Shown in pieces: positions 25,701 to 33,235 of a stretch of 49,632 nt of DNA (the first letter of the stretch is position 1; each line of letters opens with the position of its first letter). The notes beneath the pieces were generated by a model, which did no database searches, was not told where the DNA came from, and saw nothing but the letters and a program-made list of their open reading frames with translations. The translations under genes were made by a program, and so were the position numbers. Origin of the DNA: Planctomycetales bacterium. GTDB taxonomy: Bacteria; Planctomycetota; Planctomycetia; Isosphaerales; Isosphaeraceae. The DNA is taken from NCBI GenBank assembly GCA_027449865.1, contig DAIDKV010000270.1:1-49632 (forward strand). Direction: 5' to 3'.

Positions 25701-27105
25701 CCCGGTCGACAAACGCCGGCTCGGTCATCGGCGGGCAGTCGACGACCAACTCCATCCCGGCCCGCTCGACGGCCGACCGGAAAACGCTCGCCAGGTCCTC
25801 CGTCAGCGAAGGAAGGTCAGTCGGCTCGTAGACGGCCTGCACCCTCCCCGCCTCGATCCGGGAAAAGTCCAGTAGCGTGTTCACCAGCTTCAAGAGCCGA
25901 AGTGCATTACGGTGGACAATCTCGATCCGGTCGCGATGAGCGAGCGGCAACGGCGCGTTCGCGTCGGCCAGCGTGTCCTCAACTGGGCCGATCATCAGTG
26001 TCAGCGGAGTTCGAAACTCATGGCTCACGTTCGAGAAGAAGGTGGTCTTGGCACGGTCCAACTCGGCGAGCGACTCGGCGCGACGGCGCTCATCTTCGTA
26101 GGCCTGGGCGTGTGCGATTGCGGCGCCAATCTGTCCGGCGACCAGGCCGATGAATCCTCGATAGTCGTCGTCGAAAAGTCGAAAAGGATTGAGCCCAGCA
26201 ATCAACACGCCGGGGCGCCCGGCTGGGGTCGAGGCCGCGATGGGCGCGACCACCGCTCTCAAAGGCGGCCGGTCCCAGGCCCCGGTCGGCAGGACGCCGA
26301 AGACCGCCTCCAGGTCATCGACCACCACTGCCCGGTTCGTCCGGATCGCCTCCGCGATCGGCCAACCGCCCAGGACCTCCAGGTCGATCGACTCGGGGGC
26401 CGCTGCTTCGCCCCGCGCGATTCCCGACGCGCAGGCGAGTTCCGCCCGACGCATCTCGGCGTCCGCCAGGTAGACCATTGCAATGGGTAGATCGCGCGGC
26501 TGCTCGAGCATCGCCGAGGCCGCCCGCTCACAGACCTCCTCCGGAGACCGCGCATCAGCCGTCCGCGCCGCCAGGTCTCGCATGAGGGCAAGCTGCCGCT
26601 CGCCAACGATCCGCCGCGTATCCTCGGTGTTGGCGCAGATGATCCCGCCGGCGCCCCCGCTGTCTTCCGGCACCGGGCTGTACGAGAACGTGTAATACGT
26701 CTCCTCGGGATACCCGTTCCGCTCCATGATCAGCAGGAGCGATTCGTCGTACGTCCCCTCATCCCCGGTCATTGCTGAGGCGGCACGCGGACCAACCTGG
26801 TCCCAGATCTCCCGCCAGACCTCCGACGCCGGACGCCCCAGCGCCCACGGGTGCTTCCCGCCCAGGATCGACCGATAGGCGTCGTTGTAGAGGTTAATCA
26901 GTTCCTCGCCCCACCAGACGAACATCGGCTGACGCGACGTCAGCATGATCCGAACGGCCGTCTTGAGGCTCCGCGGCCACCCATCCGATGACCCCAGCGG
27001 CGACGCCCCCCAGTCGATCGCCCTGAGCAACTGCCCCGTCTCTCCGCCGCCCGAAAGGCAACCCACTTCCCACCAATCATTGGCAGTATCCATAAATTCT
27101 CGCAT
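22738..27105 (-). CDS. Hybrid sensor with two histidine-kinase cores and two receivers
   Basis: 1455 residues from ATG 27105 (MREFMDTANDWW; the frame is open to 27258). Domain order: PAS (25-165), GAF (175-340), HisKA 1 with SNVSHEFRTPL (His362), HATPase 1 (470-575, DTGTGIP and GTGIGLAL), receiver 1 (642-755, Asp690, Lys742), PAS (775-885), GAF (890-1055), HisKA 2 with LATLSHELRTPL (His1086), HATPase 2 (1185-1297, DTGIGI and GLGLGLAI), receiver 2 (1332-1450, Asp1381, Lys1434). No transmembrane segment is seen, so it is probably cytoplasmic. All phosphorylation residues are intact, which allows an internal relay His-Asp-His-Asp. An output regulator or Hpt protein is not adjacent. The promoter region is next to an IS1380 element. 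Confidence 0.95.
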   Translation of the reverse strand: MREFMDTANDWWEVGCLSGGGETGQLLRAIDWGASPLGSSDGWPRSLKTAVRIMLTSRQPMFVWWGEELINLYNDAYRSILGGKHPWALGRPASEVWREIWDQVGPRAASAMTGDEGTYDESLLLIMERNGYPEETYYTFSYSPVPEDSGGAGGIICANTEDTRRIVGERQLALMRDLAARTADARSPEEVCERAASAMLEQPRDLPIAMVYLADAEMRRAELACASGIARGEAAAPESIDLEVLGGWPIAEAIRTNRAVVVDDLEAVFGVLPTGAWDRPPLRAVVAPIAASTPAGRPGVLIAGLNPFRLFDDDYRGFIGLVAGQIGAAIAHAQAYEDERRRAESLAELDRAKTTFFSNVSHEFRTPLTLMIGPVEDTLADANAPLPLAHRDRIEIVHRNALRLLKLVNTLLDFSRIEAGRVQAVYEPTDLPSLTEDLASVFRSAVERAGMELVVDCPPMTEPAFVDRDMWEKIVLNLVSNAFKFTMEGRICVSLRANRGEIRLEVSDTGTGIPAEELPRLFERFHRVEGARGRTHEGTGIGLALVQELARLHGGRVEVASEPGTGSTFLVTIPAGREHLPADRIGGTRSLASTAMGAMPYVEEAMRWLPDRAPGPSGPEDRAGLLRSEATRSASPGADRPRILLADDNADMREYLARLLGERYEVESVADGERALQAIRQRPPELIITDVMMPRLDGFGLVRELRAEPSTAPIPILLLSARAGEEARVEGLRSGADDYLTKPFGARELLARVSGHIELSRVRRAAARRERELRAEAEAILESITDGFLALDRDWRITYLNAEAERINGRPREELLGRNHWDEFPAASGSIVDRELRRAVAEQVSVAFENRYEPWGRWFDVRAYPSRDGGLAVYFRDITEAKRARLHEQLLAEASAAFASSLNYRETLRTVAGRIVLDLADLCAIDVASRDGTLQRIAWAYTGAGAEGHVREIERCVPTYSQQDHPIVQAMASGQTELIVPISESWICSMALDGAQLEAMRSLGIRSAIVAPIAAGGKVLGALTLLDHDHSGRCHDELDRRVAEELARRVGLAIENATLYQSAQDARAEAESASRMKDEFLATLSHELRTPLSAIVGWSRLLRSGKLGADDVEQGLDAIDRNARIQAQLIEDLLDLSRIIAGTLRLDIQRVGLPEVIDAALATVQPAAEAKGVRVVKVLDSLAGPVAGDPARLQQVVWNLLSNAVKFTPKGGRIQVLLERVNSHVEIAVIDTGIGIRPEFLPYVFDRFRQADGTTTRRHGGLGLGLAIVKQLVEMHGGSVRAKSPGEGLGSSFVVSLPLLIVHDEKDGRRVHPKEPAAGELDCTDLLLDGVSVLVVDDEPDARELIRRVLAGSGARVVVAGSASEALDQIEEGQFDLLVSDIGLPETDGYDLIRQVRARGIPARDLPAAALTAFARSEDRRRALLAGFQVHVSKPVDPDELVAVVASLVGRTGGG

Positions 27106-27415
27106 AATATTCGTTGAATATATAACTCTGAACGGGGACCAGCGGGCACGTAGAGCGACACGTGGCCTCGATGCGTTCAGGCGGGCGCAAAGTCGACCGT
27201 TCCCGCCGGTTCGAGAGGCGACTTCACCGTATGGCACCTGTCCCGATGGGGATGTCATCCGTCGCGGACAACGGTGGGCCTCTTAGACTCATGACGGGCA
27301 ACAATTTACGCGATCGCCCACAAGAGAATCGTGGAAACCGAACGCAATCGGCCGCGGTGACACCAACCAACGCACGGCGCGGAAGGCGTGCAAATGCCGC
27401 GCCGGACACGAGCAG
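27106..27415 (-). promoter_or_regulatory. Upstream region of the hybrid sensor gene
   Basis: About 310 bases lie between the kinase start and the IS1380 target duplication. ATATTC-GTT-GAATAT (27107-27121), a perfect 6-3-6 inverted repeat, touches the ATG and is AT-rich in GC-rich surroundings, so it may be a -10 or operator. No gene is convincing here. The kinase frame remains open to 27258 but without a family match. Confidence 0.35.
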
Positions 27416-27665
27416 CTAGCCCGGATTTCTCACCGTAAGGAATTCGGAGTTATGCGGTCTGTCCAACGGGGGCTCGGCGGGGGTAGGCAGCACCTCCGGG
27501 CCGGTCCGCGGCGTCGGGCTGATGCCCGGATCGGCCCGCCGGTCCCGGCTCGCCCCGACTCGGCCGCCGAGATCGTCTCCGCAGCCCGCCGCGGCGCAGA
27601 CCCCGAGCGCCGGCTCCCATCTCAGGGACCTTCCCGATACACCCGGAGCCGCGACCCCCGGCCGC

Positions 27666-29180
27666 TCAGGCCATCGCCGTCGGCGGCGGGCTCAGCCCGG
27701 AGAGCCGCTCGTGCACCCGCCGGAACAGCGACGCATACGGGCAGCTGCTCGCCAGGCTCACCCACACCTTCCGCACCGTCACCCGCACCAGCGCACCGAT
27801 CTTCAACAGCTTCAGCCGAATCGTCTGGCATTGCGCGTCGGCCATCTCTGTACCCGACAGTCCCAGCCGCCGCAGCGCCTCCAGGAGCACATACGCCACC
27901 GACGAGAAGAACAAGCGGATCTGGTTCGCTCGCATCGTCGCACAGCTCGTCCGGTCGGCGAAGAGATGGAGCTGCTGCTCCTTGATCCGATTCTCCATCT
28001 CGCCCCGGGCGCAGTAGTCCTCCTCGTACAGCGCCCGCGCCTCGCGGCGATCGACCGACAGCGATGTCACCACGAACCGCGGGTTGGCCCCCTTGGGCAG
28101 GTGCTCCGCCTTGGCGATCACCCGCCGCAGTCGGCCCCAACTGGTCAGCGTCCGGTAGCCGAACTCGGCGAAGACCCGCGCCGGCTCCTCGGTGCGCCGG
28201 TACTCCTGCCGGGCCCGTTCCGATGGCTCGGTGATCAGCTCGAGCAGCCGCTTGTTCTGGGCCAGCCCGAAGAGGAAGTCCACGCCGTTGGCCTCGCACC
28301 AGGTCATGATCGGCTCGCGGCAGAACCCGCTGTCGCCGCGGATCAGGATCTTGACCTCCGGCCAGGCGCGGCGGATCGCCGCGATGATCCGCTGCAAGTG
28401 CTTCAGCGCCCCGGCCGCACCGTCGATGTCCGAGGGCCGCAGCTTGGCGCAGAGCAGCTGATCGCCGCAGAAGATGTACAGCGGGAGATAGCAATATCCC
28501 TTGTAGTAACCGTGGAAGAAGCGGCCGAGTTGCTGACCGTGGGTCGGATCGTCGGTGGCGTCGAGGTCCAGCACGATCGACTCCGGTGGCCGCGCATGCG
28601 ACCGGAGGAATAACTCCACGAAGAGGTCGTCGACGCGCTTGGTCGAGCAGGTGACCTTCTTGTAGCGGTCGGTCCGATCGGCGCCGACGGGGGTCAACTC
28701 GATGCGGTTGAGCGTGCTCTTGCCGGCCAGGGCCTTGCCGCGATCGGACCGGCGACGTCGGCCGATACCCTTGGGATCGGTCTTGCCGACGACGGTGGCC
28801 AGCAGCGGGTCGAGTCGGAGGTCGTCGTGGTCGTTGAGGTCCTCGTAGCCCAAGGCCAGGGCATAGACCCGCTGGGCGACGAGGTGCTCCAGCGGGTGCT
28901 CGATCAGCTCAGGATCGCGGTGGTCGGTGAAGCAGGCGGCGAACTGTCGGAGGATGCCGGTGGCCTGCTCGACCTGGCGGAGGAGCAGGGCGCCGCCGTC
29001 GGAGGAGATGTCGCCGCCGTCGAAGGCGGCCTTGACCTCGCGGGGCCCGAGGGCGGGGAAGTCGAGGTAGATGGAATCCTGGGCCGCGTCGGGGAGGACG
29101 ATCGAGTCCGGACGGGTGGCCCGGCGGGATCGGGAGCGGGTGGATTTGCGGGCGGCGCCGGGGTTACACTGTGTCGGCAT
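27666..29180 (-). CDS. IS1380 transposase (DDE, IS4-like YREK motif)
   Basis: 504 residues from ATG 29180, with AAAGGA about eight bases upstream; a GTG at 29219 in the same frame is less likely. The DDE catalytic set can be placed: Asp207 in IVLDLDATDDPTHG, Asp283 in IRGDSGFCREP, and Glu396 in YCARGEMENRIKEQQ, the latter a Y-x2-R-x3-E signature. The N-terminus begins with a basic, Arg-rich region. No frameshift or stop was seen. It cuts and pastes the element; its translation start lies in a strong hairpin, described separately. Confidence 0.95.
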   Translation of the reverse strand: MPTQCNPGAARKSTRSRSRRATRPDSIVLPDAAQDSIYLDFPALGPREVKAAFDGGDISSDGGALLLRQVEQATGILRQFAACFTDHRDPELIEHPLEHLVAQRVYALALGYEDLNDHDDLRLDPLLATVVGKTDPKGIGRRRRSDRGKALAGKSTLNRIELTPVGADRTDRYKKVTCSTKRVDDLFVELFLRSHARPPESIVLDLDATDDPTHGQQLGRFFHGYYKGYCYLPLYIFCGDQLLCAKLRPSDIDGAAGALKHLQRIIAAIRRAWPEVKILIRGDSGFCREPIMTWCEANGVDFLFGLAQNKRLLELITEPSERARQEYRRTEEPARVFAEFGYRTLTSWGRLRRVIAKAEHLPKGANPRFVVTSLSVDRREARALYEEDYCARGEMENRIKEQQLHLFADRTSCATMRANQIRLFFSSVAYVLLEALRRLGLSGTEMADAQCQTIRLKLLKIGALVRVTVRKVWVSLASSCPYASLFRRVHERLSGLSPPPTAMA

Positions 29181-29250
29181 CGGGTGTCCTTTCGCGAGGG
29201 ACGTAGGTGGTTGCGACACAAGTATCTACGTCTCGAAAGGCACCCGATGC
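29177..29250 (-). promoter_or_regulatory. Hairpin hiding the IS1380 transposase ribosome binding site
   Basis: In the transposase mRNA the 5' arm 29250-29234 (GCATCGGGTGCCTTTCG) pairs with 29194-29177 (CGAAAGGACACCCGATGC) with a single bulge. A further 7-bp stem (GACGTAG/CTACGTC, 29200-29206 with 29226-29232) lies inside. The AAAGGA and AUG are both in the 3' arm. Transcripts entering from outside would fold and not be translated, a known self-protection of insertion sequences. Confidence 0.7.
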
Positions 29251-29506
29251 TAATCTATCGGTGAGAAATCCGGGCTAGGTGAAAAAGGAAAACGGGCAGC
29301 GAGCCCACCGCAAGGAAGCTGAACCCGCAATCCAATCGGAGGAACAGCGAGGGATCCGCCGAACCCGCCACCGAGACCCGGCGGTCGTCCATGGCCAGAA
29401 TCAGGCGACGAACGACATAGAACAGCGGCCCGCCGCCAGGCGGGTCCGCTGGCTCGCCATGTCAGACAATGGCTCCCGGGCGGCGACATGACCGCAGAAG
29501 GAAAAA

Positions 29507-29965
29507 CTAGAAACGAGGTATCACCCCTGGCCGCCCAGGACGTTCCTTGCCTTTGCGAATCGCCTCCATCTCCGCCGAAAGGCGATCGATCTCCGCCATG
29601 AGATTGTCGTCGACCAGTCCACTCCGGATGAAGCCGATCGGACCGTTGTGGTAATCGTGGCCGATCTCCCAGTCGACTTGGTGTTCGCGAGAGATCTGAC
29701 ACAGGGCGTCTATCAGGTCGCGGCTCCTGACGATGCGCGTTTCTACCCCGGGGATCGAGTATTCCTGGCGTGTCTTCAGGCTTAGCTTGCTTCTACCAGA
29801 CAGGTGACCTTCCGCATATGCGTCAAAGCACTCGTCGAAGCAGATTTCCTCACACCCAACACCCCAGTGGGGGTCATCACACAAGCAAGTGGCGGCCTGG
29901 TCGATCGCCTCGGCCTCAGCCGCCGTAACGGCGCCCGTGGAGCGGTAGGTGACGGAGAACCCCAC
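29507..29965 (-). CDS. Small cysteine-containing protein, unknown
   Basis: 152 residues from GTG 29965, with GAGG about eight bases before it; the frame continues to 30025. The first part has a cysteine cluster CLCDDPHWGVGCEEICFDEC (five Cys, one His), which could bind a metal. The remainder is helical with EIGHDYHNGPIGFIRSGLVDD and a charged tail. No family recognised. Between its stop and the IS1380 end, 230 bases carry no gene. Confidence 0.6.
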   Translation of the reverse strand: MGFSVTYRSTGAVTAAEAEAIDQAATCLCDDPHWGVGCEEICFDECFDAYAEGHLSGRSKLSLKTRQEYSIPGVETRIVRSRDLIDALCQISREHQVDWEIGHDYHNGPIGFIRSGLVDDNLMAEIDRLSAEMEAIRKGKERPGRPGVIPRF

Positions 29966-30052
29966 GTTCGCACCTCTTCTTCGTGGACTCGAAAACGAGG
30001 GGAAGTAGAACTCAGTCCGCTTCAATTCCGTCGAACGCGCGATCGACCGGGC

Positions 30053-30394
30053 TCAGGCGGACGTCGGGCTGGCGATCACCTGGACGGAACCGCCCGCGGT
30101 CGGGCCGGCGACGGCCTGGACCGACGCAACTGAGTCGGTCACGACCGATATTTCGGTCGCGGCGTCGAGGGCGACCTCGGTGATCTCGCCGTTGTCGCGA
30201 CGAAGCCTCAAGGTGGGCTGCTGGAGGTAGGCCGCCTTGCCACCCATCTCCGTCCCGCCGACCGGGCGACGGCCCTCGATCTCGACGACGCCCTCGACCT
30301 GCGTCAGCCATCGTCGGTGGCCCACCCGCACATACTGCGTGACCCGGACGCGGGTCCCCGGCTGATACGTCGGCTTCGGTGCTGTCGGAAGCAT
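30053..30394 (-). CDS. Small beta-rich protein, unknown
   Basis: 113 residues from ATG 30394 (the frame stays open further upstream). PGTRVRVTQYVRVGHRRWLT and VEGVVEIEGRRPVGGTEMGGKAAY suggest an SH3-like or KOW-like barrel with YLQQPTLRLRRDNGEIT; this protein family seems shared among planctomycetes but no function is known to me. It precedes no obvious partner; the upstream gene on the same strand is 97 bases away. Confidence 0.65.
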   Translation of the reverse strand: MLPTAPKPTYQPGTRVRVTQYVRVGHRRWLTQVEGVVEIEGRRPVGGTEMGGKAAYLQQPTLRLRRDNGEITEVALDAATEISVVTDSVASVQAVAGPTAGGSVQVIASPTSA

Positions 30395-30491
30395 GGGGTC
30401 CTCTTTGCACTCCAGGGCGGCCCCGACGCCGGGACCGCGGGTCGTTGGTGGATCGGATCGAGCGGAGACAGACCGCCGCTCCGAACCGGTT

Positions 30492-31148
30492 TCAGACGAT
30501 TGTTCCACGATTGGCCCCGGCCTGCAATCCGGCGCCACCGGCCGCCAGGGCATCACCCACGCAATGAAGGAGAATGGCGAGGATCCTCCCGATCGGCTCG
30601 ATCGGATACTCTCGACGGTCCACCAGGAGATGGTTCGACTCCAGACGGAGGAATCTCCAGAGCGTCCCCGTGGTGACGGCGCCGTGGATGGCCGGCGACC
30701 TTCCCTCCTCGCGCTCGTTGAAGATCCGGGCCGCGGCCATCTCGGCCGCGCACTGGCCCAGCCCGGCCTTGATGTCTTCTCTTTTGGCCTCCACGACGGC
30801 CAGGATCGGAGCCCGCAGGATCAGGTGGAGGGGCGATCGGGAGACGAGGAAGTCGCAGACCCCGTTCAATCCCTGAGCCTCCGAGACGTTGAACTCGATC
30901 CCCGAGAACAGACCAATTCGGCCCCCAGCGAGGCGCCGAAGCTCCATCAGCACGGGCGCGATGATGAATTCCGAGCGCATCTTCTCGGTATTCACATCGA
31001 TGGCGAGCGTGACGTTCTCGTCCAGGATCGACCGAAGCCGCTCGCTGACCGCGACCTCCGGCATCGGCCCGAAGAGGTTGTCCTTCTCCTCAAGCGTCAG
31101 GGAGAGCGTCCGACACGCCCGGTCCAGGTCGAACTGGACGTAGGACAT
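30492..31148 (-). CDS. PD-(D/E)XK-like protein, putative nuclease fold
   Basis: 218 residues from ATG 31148 (GGGGAGGG about six bases before). The core reads SGIEFNVSEAQGLNGVCDFLVSR (quoted: EAQGLNGVCDFLVSR), LRAPILAVVEAKREDIKAGLGQCAAEM and IHGAVTTGTLWRFLRL. D-F-L-V then V-V-E-A-K is the D...ExK motif of the restriction-endonuclease fold, and the Q in GLGQCAAEM matches the following helix in such proteins. Known relatives are hypothetical proteins, often from cyanobacteria or planctomycetes. No methylase, helicase or specificity gene lies beside it, so it is not a normal restriction system. Confidence 0.75.
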   Translation of the reverse strand: MSYVQFDLDRACRTLSLTLEEKDNLFGPMPEVAVSERLRSILDENVTLAIDVNTEKMRSEFIIAPVLMELRRLAGGRIGLFSGIEFNVSEAQGLNGVCDFLVSRSPLHLILRAPILAVVEAKREDIKAGLGQCAAEMAAARIFNEREEGRSPAIHGAVTTGTLWRFLRLESNHLLVDRREYPIEPIGRILAILLHCVGDALAAGGAGLQAGANRGTIV

Positions 31149-31188
31149 AACAACCCTCCCCAATCCGAGATCGATTCCCTCACCGACC

Positions 31189-33150
31189 TTATCGTATAGC
31201 GGAATCCCCGCGGTCCACCAGGGCAATTCCGGAGCGGACCGGCCCCGCATCGAGATGAGAGATATCCGCTGGCGGGTCTGGGCTTACGTCAACGGGCGCA
31301 CCCTCCGATTCGGCCCGAAACGGACGACCGACCAGCCGATCGAAATGGGCGACCGCGTATCGCCTGGCCCACATCCCGATCGCCAGCGGACCGACGATTG
31401 CAGCGACCCAGGCCGTGAACACAACCAGGGGCATCTGACCCTCGGCGAAACCGCCCCAGGGATAGCGAGTGTCGAGTAGATGCGAGGTCGCCCCCGCCAT
31501 CTCGCTCCAGGAGACGAGCGACGTCCAGGCGATCAGCGGGAGCGAGGTGAAGCCGATCAGGACGGGATTAAGCCCGGCCGGCAGGAAAATCACGATCAGG
31601 CCCGTGCAGGTGAGGAAGAGGGTGGGAGCGACCCCAAAATCGGGCGCGGTCTCATCCCGAGGGGCCCGGATCGATCCCAGAACGGCCATCGTCGCCATCA
31701 TCCACGACGCCGAGGCCAGTTCGACGATCGAGACGACGAATCCAATCGGATGGACCGCACCGGCGGCCAGGCCGAGCGTCCAGAGGCTCACCGGCGCAAC
31801 CAGGCCAAACCGCGACCGCCAGAAGCCCGCCCGCATCGCCGATCGGATCAGATCCCGGGCGGTCAGCGGGGTAGACAGGAGGCCGATCCAGGTCCCGCGC
31901 GACCGTTCCACGCCCAGCGCCTCCGAAGAGAAGCCTGCCAGCACGAAGCAAAGGATTAGCGTCATCGGGACCGTCGTATAGCGGATGAAGAGGTTGAACT
32001 CGACCCGTGACCGGTCGGACGGGCCGACCGCGTTCCCCCTGATCCCGAATAGCCGGATCAGCACCGGGGGCGATTCCGACATCGCATCGACGGTCGCCGA
32101 GGCATACCCGTTCTGCCAGACCTCCGCGAACGCCGGCCGGGCGTAGACGAACGTTCCAACCGCCAGCAGGATCGAGAGGCCAACGAAAGTGCCCTGGGTC
32201 ACCATTCGGACGAACGGGGCGTCTCGCGCGGTGTACCGTTCTCGCCAGAAGATCGGGTCGTCGCCGACCGGCGGCCGGGGCAGCCATCGCCACGAAAGCC
32301 GACGACGCGCCCGACGGGCCGCCTTCCGGTCGAAACCGGCGAGCGACCGATGCACCGGCCGGAGCCGGGCGATCGCGGCGAGCGTTAAGACCAACGCCGC
32401 CCCGAGCTGGATCGCGATCATCCAGCCGATCTCCCGGGTCAGTTGGGCCCGAGAACTTACTCCCGTGATGATGTGCAGGGCGACCGGCAGCGGACTCGTC
32501 GAGGCCAGCCACCAGTTCGCCGCGAGCAGCCACGACGGAAGCCGGAACGCCAGTTTGGGGGCGCTCGTCGCCAGGAGGAACGGCCCGATCATCCAGGCCG
32601 ACATCGCGAGCGTGAACAGCATCGCCGAGGAACGCCGGTCGGGCGACTCGACCGAGATCCACACCGCCAGGGCTCCGAGGAACACGACGATCGACAACAG
32701 CTCGGCGTACGACAGCCCGATCCAAAGGAGGTCGATGCCGCCCAGCGAATGGACCAGCAGGACGATCGGGAGCCCGGCGGCGAGCGTCGTTAGTGCCCCC
32801 AGTATCCCGGACGCCAGCTTACCCAGCACGAACCCGGCGCTCGACATCCGAGTCACGAGCAGGTGGTCGAGCGTCCGACGCTCGCGCTCGCCGACAATCG
32901 AGAGCGCCACCCGGAACAAAACCGGGAAACCGAGCCCAAGCTGTCCGAAAGCCGTGAACCACATCGCCATGCCGGCGACCTGGATCATCTGTCGGCCTTC
33001 CAGACGGCCGCCGAACCAGTACAACCACCCCGCGAACGACCCGCCCACCGCCAGGAACACCAGGATCGCCAGCCCGGCGCGCTCGCCCTGCTGCCGACCC
33101 TGCCGGGACATCGCCACCATCTCGCGACGGAAGATCGTTATGATGTCCAT
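31189..33150 (-). CDS. Large ABC-2-type membrane protein, orphan permease
   Basis: 653 residues from ATG 33150 (the frame reaches 33309). At least twelve hydrophobic segments in two halves, each starting with a short N-in segment and a RTLDHLLVT or RSRGTWIGLLSTPLTARDLI block, which are the ABC-2 permease coupling motifs (VGERERRTLDHLLVTRMS and GVERSRGTWIGLLSTPL). The two halves look like an internal duplication. No ATP-binding gene is adjacent, so the partner is elsewhere. Its ribosome binding site lies in a hairpin (33157-33186) in the shared divergent promoter region. Confidence 0.85.
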   Translation of the reverse strand: MDIITIFRREMVAMSRQGRQQGERAGLAILVFLAVGGSFAGWLYWFGGRLEGRQMIQVAGMAMWFTAFGQLGLGFPVLFRVALSIVGERERRTLDHLLVTRMSSAGFVLGKLASGILGALTTLAAGLPIVLLVHSLGGIDLLWIGLSYAELLSIVVFLGALAVWISVESPDRRSSAMLFTLAMSAWMIGPFLLATSAPKLAFRLPSWLLAANWWLASTSPLPVALHIITGVSSRAQLTREIGWMIAIQLGAALVLTLAAIARLRPVHRSLAGFDRKAARRARRRLSWRWLPRPPVGDDPIFWRERYTARDAPFVRMVTQGTFVGLSILLAVGTFVYARPAFAEVWQNGYASATVDAMSESPPVLIRLFGIRGNAVGPSDRSRVEFNLFIRYTTVPMTLILCFVLAGFSSEALGVERSRGTWIGLLSTPLTARDLIRSAMRAGFWRSRFGLVAPVSLWTLGLAAGAVHPIGFVVSIVELASASWMMATMAVLGSIRAPRDETAPDFGVAPTLFLTCTGLIVIFLPAGLNPVLIGFTSLPLIAWTSLVSWSEMAGATSHLLDTRYPWGGFAEGQMPLVVFTAWVAAIVGPLAIGMWARRYAVAHFDRLVGRPFRAESEGAPVDVSPDPPADISHLDAGPVRSGIALVDRGDSAIR

Positions 33151-33235
33151 GGGCGGGATCTCCTCGGTCGGCCTCGACCGGAGATCGAGCCTATCACAAC
33201 TGTCAGACAGACACAAGGAATCAAGGCGGCGGGAC
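33151..33235. promoter_or_regulatory. Divergent promoter region with a 12-bp hairpin
   Basis: GATCTCC-(TC)-GGTCG (33157-33170) pairs with CGACC-GGAGATC (33175-33186). On the minus strand the GGAG just before the permease ATG falls inside this stem. On DNA it could be an operator for both directions. The rsmG fusion starts at 33236 with AAGG ten bases upstream. Confidence 0.45.

Larger units (their letters stand above)
27416..29278 (-). mobile_element. Complete IS1380-family insertion sequence
   Basis: Perfect 16-bp terminal inverted repeats CCCGGATTTCTCACCG lie at 27420-27435 and, inverted, at 29259-29274. They are flanked on both sides by CTAG (27416-27419 and 29275-29278), a 4-bp target duplication of the kind this family makes. 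CTAG is itself a palindrome, so the inverted match extends to 20 bp. The element proper is 1855 bp with one long transposase gene on the minus strand and about 230 non-coding bases (27436-27665) after it. Intact ends and gene suggest a recent, possibly active copy. Confidence 0.92.

Noticed and set aside
27452-28613. Long plus-strand frames across the IS1380 element
   Set aside because: They lie opposite the intact transposase gene and are explained by its codon pattern.
30492-31148. Type I restriction R subunit
   Set aside because: Only the small nuclease-like core is present, with no helicase domain and no M or S subunits nearby.
32189-33235. Upstream part of the long plus-strand frame that contains the RsmG fusion
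   Set aside because: It is the antisense shadow of the ABC-2-type permease gene; RsmG similarity begins only after 33236.
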